NCBI RefSeq assembly: GCF_006715635.1
Contig: NZ_VFNP01000001.1
Span: 682,001-746,000, forward strand
Direction of reading: 5' to 3'
Source of the DNA: Streptomyces sp. SLBN-118
GTDB taxonomy: Bacteria; Actinomycetota; Actinomycetes; Streptomycetales; Streptomycetaceae
DNA: 64,000 nt
The notes under the pieces are model-generated. The model did not search any database and had not been told where the DNA came from. It saw nothing but the letters and a program-made list of their open reading frames with translations. Made by a program: the position numbers and the translations under genes. Positions 1 through 9,104 of this stretch are shown in pieces. Each line of letters opens with the position of its first letter. The first letter of the stretch is position 1.

Positions 1-567
1 GTCGGCGCGCAGCAGTTCGCGGCGGGCGTCGTGGCCCGGGAAGTCGGCGCCGATGAGCCGGCGGACCGTACTGTCCTCGCCGTCACAGGCGACGAGGTAC
101 TGGCCGCGTACCTGCACGATGCCGTCGCGGCCCGCGGCTTCGGCCTGCACGTACTGCCCCTCCCCCGCCCCCACCCGGGACTGCGTGAGGGCGCGCAGCT
201 CGTGACCGCAGCGGATGTCGGCGCCCAGCGAGAGCGCCCACTCTTCGAGGACCGCTTCGGTTCTTGTCTGCGGGACCTTCCACTGGCCCGGGTAGGGGCT
301 CGGCAGGGTGAGGTCGAGCGGGATGCCGCCGAAATGGCCGCGTGTCTCGTTCGGCGGTGTGCCGAAGTGGATGAGGAGGCCGCGGCTGTCGAGGATCTCC
401 ATGGTGCGGGCGTGCAGGGTCGAGGCCCTCGACTCGTCCGTGTGGACGTGCCGCTTCTCCAGGACGACCACGTCGAGGCCGCCCAGTCTCAGCTCACCGG
501 CGAGCATGAGCCCGACGGGGCCGGCGCCGACAACGACGACCTGAGTGTCCAGGCGGTCCGCGGCCAC
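1..567 (-). CDS. FAD-dependent polyketide monooxygenase, N-terminal part (cut by window edge)
   Basis: The leftward frame opens with GTG at 567, two bases after the stop of the aromatase/cyclase gene, so the two are translationally coupled. About 189 codons are visible. The N-terminus carries the Rossmann motif VVVVGAGPVGLMLAGEL, and further in are TPPNETRGHFGGIPLDL and SPYPGQWKVPQTRTE, typical of PgaE/PgaM/UrdM-type aromatic polyketide hydroxylases. The FAD-binding GD motif and the C-terminus lie beyond the window. Its position immediately after the aromatase/cyclase gene matches urdM/jadF in angucycline clusters. In that family it would hydroxylate and dehydrate the benz[a]anthracene core (inference). 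Whether it also carries the SDR domain seen in UrdM/PgaM cannot be seen. Confidence 0.85.
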   Translation of the reverse strand, partial: MAADRLDTQVVVVGAGPVGLMLAGELRLGGLDVVVLEKRHVHTDESRASTLHARTMEILDSRGLLIHFGTPPNETRGHFGGIPLDLTLPSPYPGQWKVPQTRTEAVLEEWALSLGADIRCGHELRALTQSRVGAGEGQYVQAEAAGRDGIVQVRGQYLVACDGEDSTVRRLIGADFPGHDARRELLRAD

Positions 568-569
568 GG

Positions 570-1514
570 TCAGCTCTTCTGTTCGGCGTAGTTCTTGGCG
601 TGGTCCAGGGTGGCGCGGCTGTTCGTACTGAGCGCCGTGTGGACGTATGCGCGGGCGTCGGCGACGGTGGCGTCGGGGCCGAGGATCTTCGCGATGTTGG
701 CGGTGTTGAGGGTGACGGTGTGCTGTGAGGAGGCTTCGGTGCCGCCGCCGGAGATCTCCTCGACGGTCCAGACCCCGGTGTGCAGGGTCATCAGCGCGGG
801 CAGCGTGACCTGCTTGTAGGCGATCTTTTGGTGCGGGAAGGTCACCCGGTACGACTTGGTGGTGTGCACCGAGCCGTCCTTGGCGCGGGTGTCCATCTCG
901 AGGGTCTGCAGGCCGGGAGTCTCCTCCGTGAGCCGTACGGTGGCCACATGGGGCAGCCGGTCGGACCACAGGTCCGCCTCGTTGATGAAGTCGAACACCT
1001 CCTTGGCGGCGCCGGCGATGCGCACCGTGTCGGTGAAGGAGAAGGTCACCTCCTCGGCGGCGTGGGCCAGTTCGACGTTCTCCTTGAGGGCCGCCAGCTC
1101 GGCGGTGCTGTTCTTGTCGACGGCCCGCTCGATCCAGAGCAGGTCGTGCGCGTCGTCGTCGACGGCCCGGTAGTCGTGCAGCAGCCGGACCCGGGACTCC
1201 CGCTCACCGAGCGGCTCGATGATCCAGGTGCCGCCCATCTCGGCGACCGGCGGCGCGGTGATCTCCTGCCGGAAGGTGATGCGCAGGGCATCGGGATCGA
1301 GGGTGCGGCGTGATGTCCAGTTCTTCGCCTCGCCGTTGGCGGTCGCCCAGATGCGGATACGCTCACGGGTGCCGTCCGCGTCCGCCTCCAGCTGGTCGAC
1401 GTGGATCGTCGGCGGGAAGATGCGCGGCCAGTTGGTGACTTCCGCCAGCAGCCGGTAGACCTCCGCCGCCGGGGCGCCGACCGTGATCTCGTGTTCTACT
1501 TCACGGGTCGTCAT
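570..1514 (-). CDS. Two-domain aromatase/cyclase (SRPBCC didomain)
   Basis: This 314-aa protein has two START/SRPBCC polyketide-cyclase domains. The first covers about residues 1-150 (REVEHEITVGAPAAEVYRLL, IFPPTIHVDQLE, MGGTWIIEP) and the second about 160-314 (DTVRIAGAAKEVFDFINEAD, THTGVW). Both the length and the duplicated helix-grip layout match didomain ARO/CYCs such as ActVII, JadD and UrdL, which dehydrate and aromatise the first ring of a C9-ketoreduced chain. The ATG at 1514 has GGAGG about 8 nt upstream. It lies between the ketoreductase and the FAD monooxygenase, the angucycline order KS-CLF-ACP-KR-CYC-oxygenase. A second paralogue sits at 13635-14591. Confidence 0.93.
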   Translation of the reverse strand: MTTREVEHEITVGAPAAEVYRLLAEVTNWPRIFPPTIHVDQLEADADGTRERIRIWATANGEAKNWTSRRTLDPDALRITFRQEITAPPVAEMGGTWIIEPLGERESRVRLLHDYRAVDDDAHDLLWIERAVDKNSTAELAALKENVELAHAAEEVTFSFTDTVRIAGAAKEVFDFINEADLWSDRLPHVATVRLTEETPGLQTLEMDTRAKDGSVHTTKSYRVTFPHQKIAYKQVTLPALMTLHTGVWTVEEISGGGTEASSQHTVTLNTANIAKILGPDATVADARAYVHTALSTNSRATLDHAKNYAEQKS

Positions 1515-1546
1515 GACCACTCCTCCTTCACATGCGTGGACTGGGG

Positions 1547-2332
1547 TCAGAAGTTGCCGAGGCCGCCGCAGACGTTGAATGCCTGCGCGGTGATGGAGGC
1601 GGCCGTGTCCGATGCGAGATAGCCGACGAGTCCGGCGACCTCTTCGGGGGTGGAGTAGCGGCCGAGGGGGATCTTCGCCTGGAACTTCTCGAGGATCGCC
1701 GCCTCCGAGGTGTCGTACGCGGCGGCGTAGCCCTGCCGCACCCGCTGGGCCATGGGTGTCTCGACATAGCCGGGGCACACGGCGTTGACCGTGATGCCGG
1801 TGGGCGCCAGCTCGTTGCCGAGTGCCTTGGTGAAGCCGACCACACCGTGCTTGGACGCCGAGTACGGCGCGCCGAGCACGACGCCCTGCTTGCCCGCGGT
1901 GGAGGCGATGTTGATGATCCTGCCGCGGTCCTTGTGCCGCATGGCGCCGGTGTTGAGCACCGCCTTGGTGAGCCGGAAGACGCTGTTGAGGTTGGTGTCG
2001 ATCACGTCGTCCCACAGCTCGTCGGCGATGTCGGCGGTCACTCCGCCGCCCGACCGGCCGGCGTTGTTGACCAGTACGTCGATCGGGCCGAAGCGGTCGA
2101 CGGCGGCCTGGACGAACGCCGCCACGGCCTCTCCGTCGGTCACGTCGACGACCGAGCCGTCGACGTCGAGCCCTTCGGCCTGCAGCTCCTTGACCGTGGC
2201 GGTGATGTTCTCGGCGTTGCGCGCGCCGATGTACACCCGGTGGCCCTGCGTGGCCAGCAGCCTGGCCGTCGCGAGACCGATCCCGCTGGTCGCGCCCGTC
2301 ACCAGGGCGACGCGTGCCGTGTTCTGTGTCAT
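1547..2332 (-). CDS. C9 ketoreductase of type II PKS (ActIII/JadE-like SDR)
   Basis: This 261-aa short-chain dehydrogenase has the cofactor motif TGATSGIG (12-19) for NADPH, NNAG at 89-92 and a catalytic tetrad N114, S144, Y157, K161. ActIII has Pro-Gly-Gly at 94-96; here it is Ser-Gly-Gly. The C-terminus NVCGGLGNF is characteristic of polyketide C9 reductases. It reduces the C9 carbonyl of the ACP-bound poly-beta-ketone in the cytoplasm. The ATG at 2332 lies just 11 bp after the ACP stop codon. Its position between ACP and aromatase, and the close resemblance to angucycline KRs, support an angucycline-type chain. Confidence 0.95.
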   Translation of the reverse strand: MTQNTARVALVTGATSGIGLATARLLATQGHRVYIGARNAENITATVKELQAEGLDVDGSVVDVTDGEAVAAFVQAAVDRFGPIDVLVNNAGRSGGGVTADIADELWDDVIDTNLNSVFRLTKAVLNTGAMRHKDRGRIINIASTAGKQGVVLGAPYSASKHGVVGFTKALGNELAPTGITVNAVCPGYVETPMAQRVRQGYAAAYDTSEAAILEKFQAKIPLGRYSTPEEVAGLVGYLASDTAASITAQAFNVCGGLGNF

Positions 2333-2343
2333 GTCGGTTCCCC

Positions 2344-2613
2344 TCAGGCTGCCTGGACGGGCACCAGCTGCGCGTTGACGGCGTCGATGAGGGCGCGCGG
2401 GGTCCCCGCGTCGGCGACATCGTCGTCGTCGAGCGATATCCCGTACTCCCGCTCGATGAAGCCCCCGGTCTCCAGGAGCGCCAGCGACTCGTAGCCGAGA
2501 ACGGCGAAGGGCGTGTCCAGGATGTCGCCGTCCAGGTCGACGCCCTCGTCCGCGCCGGCGGCCTGGAGCAGGATGCGCTTGAGGTCGTCGATGGTGAAAA
2601 GCTTGGTGGCCAT
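2344..2613 (-). CDS. Acyl carrier protein of minimal PKS 1
   Basis: This 89-aa type II ACP has its phosphopantetheine serine in LGYESLALLE (Ser43); many family members read DSL here, so ESL is a mild variant. The frame is open further upstream to 2688, but ATG 2613 is preferred: it is preceded by GAAGGG at a good distance and gives the usual ACP length (MATKLFTIDDL). It carries the growing polyketide for the KS-alpha/KS-beta pair encoded just upstream in transcription order. Activation would need a phosphopantetheinyl transferase such as the one at 10972-11814. Confidence 0.93.
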   Translation of the reverse strand: MATKLFTIDDLKRILLQAAGADEGVDLDGDILDTPFAVLGYESLALLETGGFIEREYGISLDDDDVADAGTPRALIDAVNAQLVPVQAA

Positions 2614-2684
2614 GTGAATCCCTTCATCGATACGGCAAGTGGTGGTGGGTGCGCCCCGGTGGTGCGAGGCGGTTTTCTCAGGGG

Positions 2685-3935
2685 TCACGCGGTGCTGCCG
2701 GGAGCGCGCACGACCATGGCGGAGTTGAATCCGCCGTGGCCCCGGGCAAGCACCAGCGCGGTCCGCACGTCGGCGGGGCGCGGCTGGGACAGGACCAGGT
2801 CCAGGACGTACTCGGGGCAGGGGTCGATGTGCACGGTGGGCGGGATGACGCCTTCCTCAATGGCGAGGAAGGCGGTCGCCAGGTCGAGCGGGGCCGCGCC
2901 CGAGTACAGGCGTCCGGTCATCGTCTTGGGTGCCGTGACGGGGACCCCGCGGACACCGAAGACCGCGGTGATCGCCTCGGCCTCGATACGGTCGAGTGCG
3001 GGGACGCCCGCGCCGTCGGCGAAGACCACGTCCACGTCGCCGGGGGCGATGTCCGCGTCGGCGAGAGCGATGTCGATGGCCTTGCGCAGGCCCGGCTCGC
3101 GTCCGGGTCCGTGCTCCTCGCTGGGCCGGCCCATGCTCGGCCTGGGGTCGATGGTCGCCCCGTAGCCGGAGATCTCGCCGTAGACGCGGGTACCCCGGGC
3201 CCTGGCGGACTCGGCGTCCTCGAGGATGAGGATCGCGCCTCCCTCACCCGGCACATATCCGCGCGCGTCGCGGTCGAAGGGCAGGTACGCCCTCGTCGGT
3301 TCGTCGCTCGTGCTGAGCTTGCCGCCGGCGAGCTGAGCCACCCAGCCCCAGGGGCAGAGCGACGCGTCGACGGCGCCGGACACGACCAGGCTGGTCCCCT
3401 TGCGGATCTGCCGGCGGGCGTGGGCCACAGCGTCCAGGCCGCCGGCCTGGTCGCTGACGACGACGCCGCTGGGGCCCTTGATGCCGTTACGGATGGATAT
3501 CTGGCCGCTGTTGACGGCGTAGAACCAGGCGAATGACTGGTACGCGGAAACGAACTGGCTGCCCTGGCTCCACAGTTTCTGCAACTCGCCCTGGCCGAAA
3601 GCGAAACCGCCCGACGCGCTAGCGGTGACGACGCCCATGTCGAACTCGGGAAGGTCCTCCGGCCGTACCCCGGCATCCGCGAGCGCCCAGTCGGCGGCCA
3701 CCAGCGCGATCCGCGTCATGCGGTCGGTCTGCGGGATGAGGCGGCTGGGCAGATACTGCTCCGCCTCGAAGCCGGGGATCTCCCCGGCCAGCCGGGACGG
3801 GTAGCCGGACGGGTCGAAGCGGGTGATGCGGCCGATGCCGCTCTTGCCGCTCAGGGTCGCCGCCCAGTAGTCCTGTGCGCCGAGCCCGTTGGGAGAGGCG
3901 ATGCCCAGGCCGGTGACCACTACCGACGAGGTCAT
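2685..3935 (-). CDS. Ketosynthase chain length factor (KS-beta) of minimal PKS 1
   Basis: This 416-aa thiolase-fold protein starts [11 protein letters not shown] and overlaps the KS-alpha stop by ATGA, giving the tight coupling normal for heterodimer partners. The active-site cysteine position is glutamine ([12 protein letters not shown], Gln163), the hallmark of a decarboxylating chain length factor. The heterodimer with KS-alpha sets the number of malonyl extensions. Motifs such as [14 protein letters not shown] and [15 protein letters not shown] are family-typical. A second CLF at 37995-39224 is clearly divergent, so the two sets are not a recent duplication. Confidence 0.95.
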   Translation of the reverse strand: MTSSVVVTGLGIASPNGLGAQDYWAATLSGKSGIGRITRFDPSGYPSRLAGEIPGFEAEQYLPSRLIPQTDRMTRIALVAADWALADAGVRPEDLPEFDMGVVTASASGGFAFGQGELQKLWSQGSQFVSAYQSFAWFYAVNSGQISIRNGIKGPSGVVVSDQAGGLDAVAHARRQIRKGTSLVVSGAVDASLCPWGWVAQLAGGKLSTSDEPTRAYLPFDRDARGYVPGEGGAILILEDAESARARGTRVYGEISGYGATIDPRPSMGRPSEEHGPGREPGLRKAIDIALADADIAPGDVDVVFADGAGVPALDRIEAEAITAVFGVRGVPVTAPKTMTGRLYSGAAPLDLATAFLAIEEGVIPPTVHIDPCPEYVLDLVLSQPRPADVRTALVLARGHGGFNSAMVVRAPGSTA

Positions 3936-5203
3936 ATCAGGCTCCTTTCGTGACTGGCGAGAACCATGGCGCTCTGGAATCCGCCGAAGCCGCTGCCGAC
4001 GGTGAGGACCGCGTCGACGAGCTGGTCGCGCGCGGTGAGGGGTACGTAGTCGAGGTCGCACTCCGGGTCGGGGGTGTGCAGATTGGCCGTCGGCGGCACG
4101 ACGTCGTACTCCATCGCCAGCGCGGAGGCGGCGATCTCGATGGAGCCGATGGCGCCCAGCGAGTGCCCGACCATGGACTTGATGGAGCTGACGGGGGTGC
4201 GGTAGGCGTGGTCGCCGAGGCTCTTCTTGAACGCCGCGGTCTCGTGCCGGTCGTTCTGCTTGGTGCCTGAGCCGTGGGCGTTGATGTAGTCGATCGCGTC
4301 GGCGTTCATCCGCGCCTCGTCGAGCGCGACCCGGATCGCCTCTGCCATCTCCGCGCCGTCCGGGCGCAGTCCGGTCATGTGGTACGCGTTGCTGCGGGTG
4401 GCGTAGCCCGCGATCTCCGCGTAGATGTGGGCGCCGCGCTTGCGAGCGCTTTCCAGCTCCTCCAGGACGAAGAAGGCGCTGCCCTCTCCGAGTACGAACC
4501 CGTTACGGGTGCCGTCGAAGGGACGTGAGGCGCGCTGCGGGTCGTCGTAGCGCGGGGTCGTGGCCTTGATGGCGTCGAAGCAGGCCATGGTGATCGGCGA
4601 GATCGGGGCGTCGGACGCGCCAGCGATCATGATGTCGACGGAGCCTTCCCGCAGCAGCTCGACGCCGTAGCCGACCGCATCGATGCCGGAGGTGCAGCCC
4701 GTGGAGACGACGGTGCTCGGCCCCTGCGCGCCGACGGCCCAGGCGACCTCGGCCGCGAACGAGCTGGGCACCAGGTGGTTGTAGAGGTGCGGGGCCGCGT
4801 ACCGGTGGTCCACGAGATCCAGCCGGCCACCGTCGCTGACGACCCGGTACTCCTCGTCGAGCCCCATCGTGGCGCCCACGGCGCTGCCCACGGTGACGCC
4901 GATGCGGTACGGGTCGAGGCCGCCGACGTCGATACCGCTGTCCTCGACCGCGCCGCGCGAGGCGACCACGGCGAACTGCGCGGCCCGGTCCATGCGCCGG
5001 ACCTCCTGCGGGCTCAGCCCGTGGCCGTAGGGGCAGAAGTCGATCTCGGCGGCCACCCGGGAGCGGAACGGGGCGGGGTCGAAGAAGGTGATCCCGCGGG
5101 TCGCGGTTCGTCCGTCGCTCAGCAGGTCCCAGAAGCTCTTGGCCCCCACCCCGCCTGGGGCGATGACCTCCAGACCGGTGATGACCACCCTGCGCCCGCT
5201 CAC
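3932..5203 (-). CDS. Ketosynthase alpha (KS-alpha) of minimal PKS 1
   Basis: This 423-aa ketosynthase has an intact catalytic set: Cys170 in [12 protein letters not shown], then [12 protein letters not shown] and [12 protein letters not shown] supplying the two histidines. It performs the decarboxylative Claisen condensations that build the poly-beta-ketone on the ACP. It starts with GTG at 5203 and overlaps the upstream cyclase gene by GTGA; its own stop overlaps the CLF start. Sequence style ([39 protein letters not shown]) is that of angucycline/anthracycline KS-alpha enzymes. Confidence 0.96.
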   Translation of the reverse strand: MSGRRVVITGLEVIAPGGVGAKSFWDLLSDGRTATRGITFFDPAPFRSRVAAEIDFCPYGHGLSPQEVRRMDRAAQFAVVASRGAVEDSGIDVGGLDPYRIGVTVGSAVGATMGLDEEYRVVSDGGRLDLVDHRYAAPHLYNHLVPSSFAAEVAWAVGAQGPSTVVSTGCTSGIDAVGYGVELLREGSVDIMIAGASDAPISPITMACFDAIKATTPRYDDPQRASRPFDGTRNGFVLGEGSAFFVLEELESARKRGAHIYAEIAGYATRSNAYHMTGLRPDGAEMAEAIRVALDEARMNADAIDYINAHGSGTKQNDRHETAAFKKSLGDHAYRTPVSSIKSMVGHSLGAIGSIEIAASALAMEYDVVPPTANLHTPDPECDLDYVPLTARDQLVDAVLTVGSGFGGFQSAMVLASHERSLI

Positions 5204-5529
5204 GCCGAGGCCTTCCAGGTGTAGAAGCGGGTGGCCATGGCGTCGGACGGCGAGCGCCAGGTGGCCGGGTCGTACGCCTCGATGAACGGCTTCAGGTCAT
5301 CGCTGATCCCGACGAAGCGGGGATCGGTCTTGGCCTGTTCGATGAGCTCGCCGCCGTTGTCCTCGTCGAAGTCCTGCAGGTGGAAGTACAGGCCCCGGTA
5401 GGAGAACAGCTGGCGGCGGCGTGTTCCCATGAGCCGGGGCATGTCCGTCGCGTCGAAGTCGGCAAACAGCCTGGCCACCTCAGCGCTGGAACCGGGTGCC
5501 ATCCGGGCGACGATCAGCGTGCTGTTCAT
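5200..5529 (-). CDS. TcmI/JadI-like polyketide cyclase
   Basis: This 109-aa protein belongs to the TcmI ferredoxin-like cyclase family ([42 protein letters not shown]). These dimeric alpha/beta-barrel cyclases close later rings of aromatic polyketides; in angucycline clusters the gene directly before KS-alpha (jadI, urdF) directs the angular fourth ring. The same position here is the strongest single pointer to an angular product. It probably heads an operon of its own, since a hairpin terminator separates it from the upstream oxygenases. Its stop overlaps the KS-alpha GTG. Confidence 0.92.
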   Translation of the reverse strand: MNSTLIVARMAPGSSAEVARLFADFDATDMPRLMGTRRRQLFSYRGLYFHLQDFDEDNGGELIEQAKTDPRFVGISDDLKPFIEAYDPATWRSPSDAMATRFYTWKASA

Positions 5530-5669
5530 ACGTGTTCGCTCCTTGGCGGTCGCGGTTTGAGCTCGCAGGGCCGACGGTGAGGCCTCGCGATCGTGCCCGG
5601 CACGGGGGAAGCCAGAATTCCGGCAGAGTGGGAATGGCTTGATCTATCGGCGGCACCGGCCGGGCGCAT

Positions 5670-5706
5670 CAGGACGCCCGGCTCGCCGACGGAGCCGGGC
5701 GTCCTG
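5670..5706. terminator. Strong hairpin terminator between two operons
   Basis: A perfect 15-bp inverted repeat (CAGGACGCCCGGCTC ... GAGCCGGGCGTCCTG) with a 7-nt loop lies between the end of the two-domain monooxygenase gene and the start of the cyclase-PKS operon. It should end leftward transcription from 7984. The rest of 5530-5767 would then hold the promoter of the minimal PKS operon, though I see no clear -35/-10 pair. Confidence 0.75.
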
Positions 5707-5767
5707 TCGCTTCGGGCGTGCCGTACCTGGGGCGTGTCCTGGAACACTCCCTAGGTGTTCGGGTGTG

Positions 5768-6463
5768 TCACTGGCCGGCCGAGCGTGTGTGGACGACGCG
5801 GTAGGTGTTCCAGTCACTGCTCGTCGCCAGGGCCTCGACGCGGGCCTGCGACTTCTGCCGGGCCGGGGACTGCTCGCTGCGCGGTACGGCGCGGAAGGCG
5901 TCGTAGGAGTCCTTGTCGGCCCACTGGGAGTAGACGACGACGAAGGAGCCCTCCAGGCCCCGGGCGGCCAGACCGCGCAGGACGCTGTGGGATCGGTAGC
6001 CCGGGACGTCGAGCAGCCAGTCCTGGGACGGGCCCAGGGCGTCGACCAGGTCGCCCTGGTCGCCCTCGGCGACCCCGAAGACCTCGATCACGGTGAGGTC
6101 GTCGCGGGTGGGCGAGATCTCGATCGCCTCGCCTGCGGACGGGTGGCGCTGGGTGAACGCGATCTCGTTCTGGAGCAGCCGGATCGACGTGGTGATCTCG
6201 CCGAAGACGGGGAGCGTGCGGTGCTTGAACTCCTCGCCGGCGTACCGCGCCTGAAGGTCCTCCCCGCTGCGCCACTGGATGAAGTTCGCGGTGCCCGGCT
6301 TGTCCTGGCCGGCGTGCACGGTACTGGAGATCCAGCCCTCGTACGTCGCGGCGTCGACGATCTTCCGCATCTCCGCCAGGAGCTTGTCCTGCTTCTCGGG
6401 GGCGTCGGTCGTGAACAGGTTGAGGACGGTCAGATGCTGGTCCTCGGTGGAGATGATGGGCAT
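5768..6463 (-). CDS. Two-domain antibiotic biosynthesis monooxygenase (ABM family)
   Basis: This 231-aa protein contains two ferredoxin-like ABM domains (about 1-105 and 115-225). The first has NFIQWRSGEDLQARYAGEEF and the second VVVYSQWADKDSYDAF. ABM proteins (ActVA-orf6, TcmH, JadG/GilOII) are small cofactor-free oxygenases that oxidise anthrone-type rings to quinones or take part in B-ring opening. Duplicated versions of about 200-240 aa occur in aromatic polyketide clusters. It lies 51 bp downstream of the PgaE-like hydroxylase and probably shares its transcript. The ATG at 6463 has AAGGAAG upstream. Substrate and exact reaction are not inferable. Confidence 0.8.
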   Translation of the reverse strand: MPIISTEDQHLTVLNLFTTDAPEKQDKLLAEMRKIVDAATYEGWISSTVHAGQDKPGTANFIQWRSGEDLQARYAGEEFKHRTLPVFGEITTSIRLLQNEIAFTQRHPSAGEAIEISPTRDDLTVIEVFGVAEGDQGDLVDALGPSQDWLLDVPGYRSHSVLRGLAARGLEGSFVVVYSQWADKDSYDAFRAVPRSEQSPARQKSQARVEALATSSDWNTYRVVHTRSAGQ

Positions 6464-6514
6464 TTCTTCCTTCGCTTCCTTGAGGTGGCGGATATGAGAG
6501 CCGTCGTTCCCGGC

Positions 6515-7984
6515 TCAGTCGGGCAGGCCGAACCAGCGGCCGAGCGCGTCGGCCAGACCGTCGGTGCGTGAGCCGGAGGGTGAGGCCCAGGCGACATAGC
6601 CGTCGGGGCGCACGAGGATTCCGTCCATCGGGGCGTCGCAGTCGGGGTCGTCGGCGGTGACCCTGTCGACCCGGCCGGCCCATCCGGCGGCGATGTCGCG
6701 CAGCTGCGGGTCGCCCTTCAGGTCGAGCAGTACGCCGCGTCCTGAGTGCAGAAGCTCCGAACTGCTGGTCTTCCTGCCGCCGATGACCACGTCCTTGTCC
6801 GGGAGGCGCCGTCCCAGCAGCGGGTGGTCGCCGGGGCCGACGTCATGGCGGATGTCGAGGCCGGTGACCATGCCGACGAGGTGACGCTGGACCGACCCGT
6901 GCTGCGTCAGCTCGGCGAGGACCCCGAGCAGCGGCGTCATCTCGTCCCCGCTCAGGTAGAGGATGCGCTGGGCAAGGGTGTTGGCCAGGATGCGGGCGCC
7001 GACCGGGTGGCGCTCGCTGTGGTACGTGTCGAGCAGACCGTGGGGCGCCTTGCCCTGGATGTCCAGGGCAAGCTTCCAGCCGAGGTTGACGGCGTCCTGC
7101 ACGCCCGCGCTCATTCCCTGGGCCCCGATGGGCAGGTGGATGTGCGCCGCGTCGCCGGCCAGGAAGACGCGGCCGCGCCGGTACTCGGCGGCCTGACGGC
7201 TGATGTCGGTGGTGGAGCTGACCCACAGCGGCGTGGCGCCGCTGATGTCTTCGCCCGACAGCCGCTGGAAGGCGGCGGACACCTCCTCGAAGGTGATCGG
7301 CTCGGGGCTGGTGCGCAGCGGTTCGTCCCGGTCGAAGTAGATGATCCTGCTGCGGTCGGGGCCGATCGGCAGCACCATCACCATGCCGCCCGGCACGCGT
7401 TCGCCACTGAAACGCGGCCGCAGCGGGACGCCCGCGACGTCGGCGAAGCGCAGCTCGACGGCGGGGTCGGTGCCGGGAAAGTCGATTCCGGCCAGTCGGC
7501 GCACGGTGCTGCGCGCGCCGTCGCAGCCCACCACGTACCGGGCGCGCAGCGCACTGGTGCCCTCGGGCCCGCTGAGCTGCACGCTCACGCCGTCGTCGTC
7601 CGCGTCGAGGCCGCAGACCTCCAGCGACCGGCGTATCTCCACGCCCTGTTCGACTGCCCAGGCGCCCAGCATGGCCTCGGTACGCGACTGGGGAATTCCG
7701 CGGGCTCCGTACGAACCTCCGCCGATCACACGGTAGTCGAGAGGAATGCCCCCGAAATGACCGGCCGGAATAACGTCGACGTCGCCCAGACGGGACAGCA
7801 GGCCCCGCTGATTGAATTCCTCGACGGTACGCGCCGAGAAACCAAGAGCCCGCGATTCCTTGATGGGTTCGGCAAGCCGCTCGACGACTGTGGCCGAGAC
7901 TCCCTTGAGACCCAGCTCGCCCGCGAGCATGAGTCCGGTGGGTCCGGCCCCTACAATGATCACGTCCGCGTCAAAGGTGTCCAT
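6515..7984 (-). CDS. PgaE/UrdE-like FAD-dependent angucycline hydroxylase
   Basis: This 489-aa class A flavoprotein monooxygenase has the N-terminal GAGPTGLMLAGE dinucleotide motif, the middle VVGCDGARSTVRR (DG motif) and FLAGDAAHIHLPIGAQG (GD motif), plus the C-terminal thioredoxin-like region ending IRPDGYVAWAS. Features such as GHFGGIPLDYRV, SRALGFSARTVEEF and LVGMVTGLDIRHDVGPGDHPLLG line up with PgaE, UrdE and RdmE. By analogy it inserts oxygen into the early angucyclinone using NAD(P)H and O2. The ATG at 7984 is preceded by AAGAGGG. It is divergent from the SnoaL-like gene at 8149. Confidence 0.92.
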   Translation of the reverse strand: MDTFDADVIIVGAGPTGLMLAGELGLKGVSATVVERLAEPIKESRALGFSARTVEEFNQRGLLSRLGDVDVIPAGHFGGIPLDYRVIGGGSYGARGIPQSRTEAMLGAWAVEQGVEIRRSLEVCGLDADDDGVSVQLSGPEGTSALRARYVVGCDGARSTVRRLAGIDFPGTDPAVELRFADVAGVPLRPRFSGERVPGGMVMVLPIGPDRSRIIYFDRDEPLRTSPEPITFEEVSAAFQRLSGEDISGATPLWVSSTTDISRQAAEYRRGRVFLAGDAAHIHLPIGAQGMSAGVQDAVNLGWKLALDIQGKAPHGLLDTYHSERHPVGARILANTLAQRILYLSGDEMTPLLGVLAELTQHGSVQRHLVGMVTGLDIRHDVGPGDHPLLGRRLPDKDVVIGGRKTSSSELLHSGRGVLLDLKGDPQLRDIAAGWAGRVDRVTADDPDCDAPMDGILVRPDGYVAWASPSGSRTDGLADALGRWFGLPD

Positions 7985-8148
7985 CTGCCCTCTTCCAACT
8001 GGTGTTTCTCGAGTATTGCGAGGGGCGCCCGGGCCGTAAATAGCCGCCGGGACAGGCCTTTTACACGCCAGTACAGATGTCTGCGGTGAATGTCAGATCT
8101 CGTACAGGCAGGGTTGGTCCGCGCGAAGAACTGCGGTCATGCTCAGGC

Positions 8149-8598
8149 ATGACCTCAACCCGATCCACCGCCGAAATAGGCTCACTTCTGGACCGTTACC
8201 TGGTCGGCCTCGACGATGAAAAACTCGACGACGACTGGGCGAAAAGGCTGTTCACCGACGACACGGTCGTCGAGTTCCCGATGAGCCGGCACGAAGGGAT
8301 CGACGGCCTCGCCGCCTATCACCGCAGCGCGCTTGCGGCCTTCGAGCGGACGCAGCATCTGGGCTCGCCGGCCGTCGTCGAAATCCACGGTGAGCGGGCC
8401 CGGCTGCGGGCCAACCTCATCTCGACCCATGTCCATCTGCCGCAGGGCGAACTGCCGGGCGGCGAGCGGCCGCCTCTGTTCGCCACCGGCACGTTCGTGA
8501 CCGGCGAGGCCCGACGGACGAGCGAGGGCTGGCGGCTGAGCCTGCTGTCGTTCCGCCTGATCTGGGCCACCGGGAACCCGCCCGCACCGCGTGCGTGA
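8149..8598 (+). CDS. SnoaL-like (NTF2-fold) protein
   Basis: This 149-aa protein has the cone-shaped SnoaL_4/NTF2-like pattern (LLDRYLVGLDDEKLDDDWAKRLF at the N-terminus, then FTDDTVVEFPMSRHEG). The fold is used by polyketide cyclases and cofactor-free hydroxylases, but also by many unassigned proteins. Start ATG 8149 is chosen because the frame's 24 upstream codons (to 8077) look like promoter sequence and residue 25 begins the conserved domain. It is divergent from the PgaE-like gene and convergent with the PPOX gene, with a 10-bp gap. A paralogue is at 18675. Confidence 0.72.
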   Translation: MTSTRSTAEIGSLLDRYLVGLDDEKLDDDWAKRLFTDDTVVEFPMSRHEGIDGLAAYHRSALAAFERTQHLGSPAVVEIHGERARLRANLISTHVHLPQGELPGGERPPLFATGTFVTGEARRTSEGWRLSLLSFRLIWATGNPPAPRA

Positions 8599-8608
8599 AC
8601 CGACACCC

Positions 8609-9025
8609 TCACAGATTGAGGCTCAGCACCCGGTCGACGGCGATCTCGATGATCACGCGGTCGGCCGGGCTGGGCGGCGCGGACCAGTAGCGCCTGGCAT
8701 AGCGCCGCACGCCTTCGGCCACGCGCCGGCGGTCCTCACTGACGGTGGCGGTGCCTTCGAGCGTGACCCAGCTGAAGCCGTCCACCTGGCACAGCGCGAT
8801 CCGGCTGCCGGGGGCGGCGACGAGGTTCCTGGCCTTGCGCGAGGAGGCGACCGTCAGGACCCGGGCGAGTCCGGCTGCGGCGTCCCAGGTGAACCGTACT
8901 GGCGCGGCGTGCAGGGTTCCGTCGGGCCGCAGGGTGGTCAGCGTGCCGACCTGCGGCGCGGCCAGGAATTCCTCGGCCTGGGGCGGCATCGTCGGGATGT
9001 CCGTACGTGCTCCTGAGCGCGGCAT
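8609..9025 (-). CDS. PPOX-fold (pyridoxamine oxidase-like / F420) oxidoreductase
   Basis: This 138-aa split-beta-barrel protein has GTLTTLRPDGTLHAAPVRF, SSRKARNLVAAPGSRIALCQ and TLEGTATVSEDRRRV, the layout of the PPOX-class family that binds F420 or FMN. It may reduce a quinone or an unsaturated bond in the pathway intermediate (inference). Start ATG 9025 has GAGGGGG upstream; the longer frame to 9292 overlaps a better-supported small gene. It lies 79 bp downstream of the 42-aa peptide gene and could be in the same transcript as the condensation-domain gene. Confidence 0.75.
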   Translation of the reverse strand: MPRSGARTDIPTMPPQAEEFLAAPQVGTLTTLRPDGTLHAAPVRFTWDAAAGLARVLTVASSRKARNLVAAPGSRIALCQVDGFSWVTLEGTATVSEDRRRVAEGVRRYARRYWSAPPSPADRVIIEIAVDRVLSLNL

Positions 9026-9104
9026 GGCGTGATTCCCCCTCGTGATTCGGCTGCCGGGGCAGTGTGCCGGGGCGCGCTCGAATTGCGGTGTACCGGCGGG
9101 ACGT

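Noticed and set aside
1637..2062. Loss of the Pro-Gly-Gly motif in the ketoreductase as a novel stereochemical switch
   Set aside because: Ser-Gly-Gly at this position is, as far as I recall, normal in angucycline ketoreductases, so it is noted in the feature but not reported as new.
570..2627. A 685-codon leftward open frame covering three genes
   Set aside because: It is the aromatase/cyclase frame (570-1514) running back through the ketoreductase and ACP genes out of frame; the ketoreductase and ACP each have their own ribosome site, motifs and frame.
2344..2688. Longer 114-aa version of the first ACP
   Set aside because: The 25 extra residues are not ACP-like, and the inner ATG at 2613 has the proper ribosome site and gives the usual ACP length.
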